This document shows, one piece after another, positions 61,187 through 64,000 of a stretch of 64,000 bases of DNA. Within the stretch, counting starts at the first letter, position 1; each line of letters starts with the position of its first letter. Origin of the DNA: GCA-2401735 sp051252095 (GTDB lineage: Bacteria; Pseudomonadota; Gammaproteobacteria; Burkholderiales; Methylophilaceae); the NCBI GenBank assembly GCA_051252095.1, contig JBPOFK010000006.1:1-64000 (forward strand). The letters run 5' to 3'. The notes below the pieces were generated by a model. The model searched no databases. It saw only the letters and a list, made by a program, of their open reading frames with translations, and was not told the DNA's origin. Both the position numbers and the translations under genes were made by a program.

Positions 61187-62083
61187 CTAACTAGCAATTA
61201 TTTCTAATTTGTTGAATCTATTAACTAACTCATTTACTAAATGATTAGTCATGTGTTTTTTTACCGTAACGACATAAAAATTCTCAAATATATTTGGCAA
61301 GGTTGCATAAACGGTAAGATTACCATTTGCAATCTCATCTTTCACCACAACGCTTGGCATTACTGCTACAGCCTTTGTATCTCTTGTAAGTAACCTCAGC
61401 ATGGCCATATCATCAGCTTCACCTAAAATATTCGGCTGAAACTGATATTGCGCGCAAAGCCCATCGAAGGCGGCTCTAATTGGCATATTTGACGAAGGCA
61501 ATATCCAATCTGCTTGGCTATACTCTTCATTAAACTTTTGTTTTAAGGACAGCCCAGGATGGCCAATCACACAAATCGGTTGTTTGGTTAGCAACTGGCA
61601 TTGCCATGATTGATTAATTGACCCTCTAACTTCTATATTAGTCAGAATTAAGTCTAGTTCATGGTTAGAGAGTTCGTTAAGCAAATTCGTTTGCCCTCTT
61701 GCAGCGATGACTAGTTTGACCTTTGGGTTATTCATCAACGGGTTGACAAAAGCCTCTACAAAGTTTCGTGACATTGTAGATAGCATACCAATTCTAAGCA
61801 CTTGGTTTTCAGTTTGCTGTCCATGATGAAGAACCCCTTCTAACTCATTACCCAACTTAAAAATAGACTCAGCATAAGAAAACGTCACCTTGCCAACATC
61901 GGTCAGTATGAGTTTTCGTCTCTCTCTAGTAAATAACTGACTGCCAATACTATCTTCCAACTGTTTGATTTGTGATGACAAAGCAGATTGAGAGACATGC
62001 AATATCTCTGCCGTTTTGGTGAGATTGCCTATTTTTGCAACGTGCCAAAAATAATTTAAATGGTGGTAATTGAGCCTAGACAT
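61187..62083 (-). CDS. LysR-family regulator divergent from dabBA
   Basis: A 298-residue LysR regulator: N-terminal winged helix (YFWHVAKIGNLTKTAEILHVSQSALSSQIKQLEDSIGSQLFTRERRKLILTDVG) and a C-terminal effector-binding domain. Divergent by 95 bases from dabB, the expected target. LysR genes beside DAB operons in autotrophs respond to inorganic carbon status. Confidence 0.88.
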   Translation of the reverse strand: MSRLNYHHLNYFWHVAKIGNLTKTAEILHVSQSALSSQIKQLEDSIGSQLFTRERRKLILTDVGKVTFSYAESIFKLGNELEGVLHHGQQTENQVLRIGMLSTMSRNFVEAFVNPLMNNPKVKLVIAARGQTNLLNELSNHELDLILTNIEVRGSINQSWQCQLLTKQPICVIGHPGLSLKQKFNEEYSQADWILPSSNMPIRAAFDGLCAQYQFQPNILGEADDMAMLRLLTRDTKAVAVMPSVVVKDEIANGNLTVYATLPNIFENFYVVTVKKHMTNHLVNELVNRFNKLEIIAS

Positions 62084-62178
62084 TGTTCTATAAAAGTGAA
62101 TGATTTGTTATAAACAATATATTTTACTTCAATAAATGAATAATGGACAATGTTTTCATCTTAATAAGGATTGAAATC

Positions 62179-63720
62179 ATGAATCAAGTCATCAATACAG
62201 TATTAATTAACTTTGCGTTGTTCACGCCACTTATCGCATTGCTGTTTTCTACAACAAGTCGTCGTTGGGAAATTGCTTATGTAGCACGGGTAGCAGGCTT
62301 ACTGTCAGCTACTGCAATTTGGACTTTTGTTGTATTTAACGTAGACATTATTCACGCCTTCCCATTGATTCAATTTACTGGCGTCTCTAGCACAGTGTTG
62401 TTATTAGTGCATTTCATTGGTTTTATCGTGCTGAATTATGCGCGCCGAAACTTTGAACTCGATGCCGACAATCAACGTTTTTTACAATGGTTTTTAATTA
62501 CTTTATTTTCGGTAATGGTCACCGTGGTAAGCAATCATTTATTATTGCTTTGGCTAGGTTGGATCTCTATCAGTGTTAGCTTGCATCAGTTACTCATGTT
62601 TTATCCACAGCGTTATCGTGCTGTACTGGCTGCTCATAAGAAGTTTATCTTTGCTAGAGTGGCAGAGGTACTACTTGGCGTTGCTTTTCTACTGATTTAT
62701 GCAGAGCATAACAACGCTTATATTGACCAAATATTTGCACAATATCCATTGCAAGACTTAAGTGTTAATTTGCATATTGCTGCGTTTTTAATTGCCAATG
62801 TAGTCTTAATTAAATGTGCACAGTTACCACTACATGGTTGGTTAATTCAAGTGGTTGAATCACCAACACCAGTTTCTGCTTTGCTCCATGCTGGCATTAT
62901 CAACTTAGGTGGCTTGCTGTTGTTACTATTTGCTCCGTTATTTTCTCAATCGCTACCTGCACAAGCATTAGTTGTGATTGTAGCAAGTGCCTCAGCAGTG
63001 ATGGCCGCCTTGGTGATGATGACAATTACCAGTGTAAAGGTTAGATTAGCCTGGTCAACCATTGCGCAGATGGGCTTAATGTTGGTTGAATGTGCGCTGG
63101 GTTTATATACGCTAGCACTACTACATTTATTAGCACATTCCGTCTACAAAGCTTACGCCTTCTTAACTGCTGGTGAAGCGGTTAACCAACATGTTTTGCA
63201 GCAACAGTTACAAGCTTCTACAACCAAGTTTGACTGGGCGATTGCTATTGCAGTAACACTGACTACCTTATTAAGTGCTATTTATTATGGCTGGGTTAGT
63301 GTGCCTTATAGCCCATGGGTATTGCTCGCTGGCACCGCCATTGTGTTATTAGCAAACAGAAATGTGTGCGCAACACCTTTTACAGCAATTGTTCCGATCT
63401 TAGTGCTAACAGCGGCTTATGTGATTCTAAAAGGAGCTATCTCCAACTTACTACCAAACATGCAACATGATTATTACTGGCAAGCAGATTTATTAGTCAG
63501 TCTTTTGTTTGCTGGTTTATTTGTTGCTTACTTTGCTCTATTTGAAATGCAGTACAAAGCACTAGGACGTCGTGTATTACCACTATTAAACGCAGGCTTT
63601 TATCTAGATGAATGGTCAACCAGAGTCACATTGAGAATATGGCCAATTAGCCTTCCAAAAAAACAAGCTAAATTTAAAATTGAACAGGAACTGAAAAATG
63701 AAATCAGCAACCAAGCTTAA
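62179..63720 (+). CDS. dabB: DabB, NuoL-like membrane subunit of a carbon-uptake complex
   Basis: A 513-residue protein with about thirteen helices of the NADH dehydrogenase subunit 5/MrpA type: LLLWLGWISISVSLHQLL, KCAQLPLHGWLIQVVESPTPVSALLHAGIINLGGLLLL, AHSVYKAYAFLTAG. It should couple ion flow to CO2 hydration in the partner DabA. ATG at 62179 follows AAGGA. Its stop overlaps the dabA start region by 23 bases. Confidence 0.88.
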   Translation: MNQVINTVLINFALFTPLIALLFSTTSRRWEIAYVARVAGLLSATAIWTFVVFNVDIIHAFPLIQFTGVSSTVLLLVHFIGFIVLNYARRNFELDADNQRFLQWFLITLFSVMVTVVSNHLLLLWLGWISISVSLHQLLMFYPQRYRAVLAAHKKFIFARVAEVLLGVAFLLIYAEHNNAYIDQIFAQYPLQDLSVNLHIAAFLIANVVLIKCAQLPLHGWLIQVVESPTPVSALLHAGIINLGGLLLLLFAPLFSQSLPAQALVVIVASASAVMAALVMMTITSVKVRLAWSTIAQMGLMLVECALGLYTLALLHLLAHSVYKAYAFLTAGEAVNQHVLQQQLQASTTKFDWAIAIAVTLTTLLSAIYYGWVSVPYSPWVLLAGTAIVLLANRNVCATPFTAIVPILVLTAAYVILKGAISNLLPNMQHDYYWQADLLVSLLFAGLFVAYFALFEMQYKALGRRVLPLLNAGFYLDEWSTRVTLRIWPISLPKKQAKFKIEQELKNEISNQA

Positions 63721-64000
63721 TCCATATAATCCATATGTGAATCTAGATCCATTTAACGCTGTTAATTTAGCAGCGGATAAAATCGCCCCTAGTTGGCCAC
63801 TTGATCAATCTATCGCGGTGAATCCATGGTGGAAATTAAGAGACATGGACATGGCAAAGGCAGCAGCTAAATTGAGAGTACTTGGTAACGTACGAATGCT
63901 CATGCCAAAAAGTTACTATCAATCGTTATGGCAAAGAACACTAACCGAAACACATTTAGATGAAGCCAAGAAGCAACTAGGCGTTAACGCAGATACTGCG
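63698..64000 (+). CDS. dabA: DabA, DUF2309 zinc subunit (partial, cut by window end)
   Basis: The first 101 codons of a DUF2309 protein. It reads APSWPLDQSIAVNPWWKLRDMDM with the family pattern PLDxxIAVNP, then LRVLGNVRMLMPKSYY. DabA is the carbonic-anhydrase-like subunit of DAB inorganic-carbon transporters. ATG at 63698 lies inside the dabB end. The gene runs off the right edge. Confidence 0.88.
   Translation, partial: MKSATKLNPYNPYVNLDPFNAVNLAADKIAPSWPLDQSIAVNPWWKLRDMDMAKAAAKLRVLGNVRMLMPKSYYQSLWQRTLTETHLDEAKKQLGVNADTA

Overview
The window is AT-rich and gene-dense and looks like a betaproteobacterial methylotroph of the Methylophilaceae (Methylotenera-like). That is inferred from the NirK with a C-terminal haem, the NorCB/NsrR/Dnr denitrification set, the DabBA carbon-uptake genes and the general protein character. 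No 16S or methanol dehydrogenase gene is present to prove it.

Region 1 (1-16.2 kb) is a partial denitrification cluster: alginate-export-type porin, SCO protein, NirV, NirK, NnrS, NorD, NorQ, NorF/NorE-like subunits, NorB, NorC, NsrR, a MIP18-type Fe-S factor, a membrane protein, a DUF2249 protein and a Dnr-type Crp/Fnr regulator. It takes nitrite through NO to N2O. No nar/nap or nos genes are present here. A Dnr/FNR-type box lies upstream of nirK and NsrR boxes lie around norC and nsrR.

Region 2 (16.2-54.7 kb) is the most unusual part. Eight direct copies of the 3' half of a tRNA-Phe(GAA) gene, from the anticodon to CCA, divide it into cargo units. Most copies are followed by a small terminator and preceded by one of three kinds of right-end sequence. 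The units carry: a ubiquitin-like conjugation operon with a proteasome-like protein and an XRE/ImmA pair (plus a P4-type integrase and an IS3 remnant); a PAS-GGDEF protein; a Zur-controlled zinc set; a complete element with tyrosine integrase, excisionase, a STAND/nuclease gene pair and HipBA; a lactonase; a homocysteine methyltransferase set; and a lone glgC. Copies 1-5 are intact or nearly so and copies 6-8 are increasingly decayed, as expected if newer insertions lie nearer an intact tRNA-Phe to the left of the window. The first 400 bases match the control region of the integrase-bearing unit at 42.2 kb, and the two units share the same right end. The denitrification cluster therefore appears to be cargo of the same element family. 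This resembles the tRNA-based logic of tycheposons, or an integron whose att site is a tRNA half.

Region 3 (54.7-64 kb) is more chromosome-like: a large GGDEF/EAL protein, a small unknown gene with ferredoxin-NADP reductase, a zinc-free-type alcohol dehydrogenase/quinone reductase homologue, CsbD, a PLDc_N membrane protein, and a LysR regulator divergent from dabB and the start of dabA.

The two best candidates for undescribed biology are the tRNA-Phe cassette array itself and the island at 16.9-22.3 kb that joins a Ubl-E2-E1/JAB-DUF6527 operon to a proteasome-like hydrolase.
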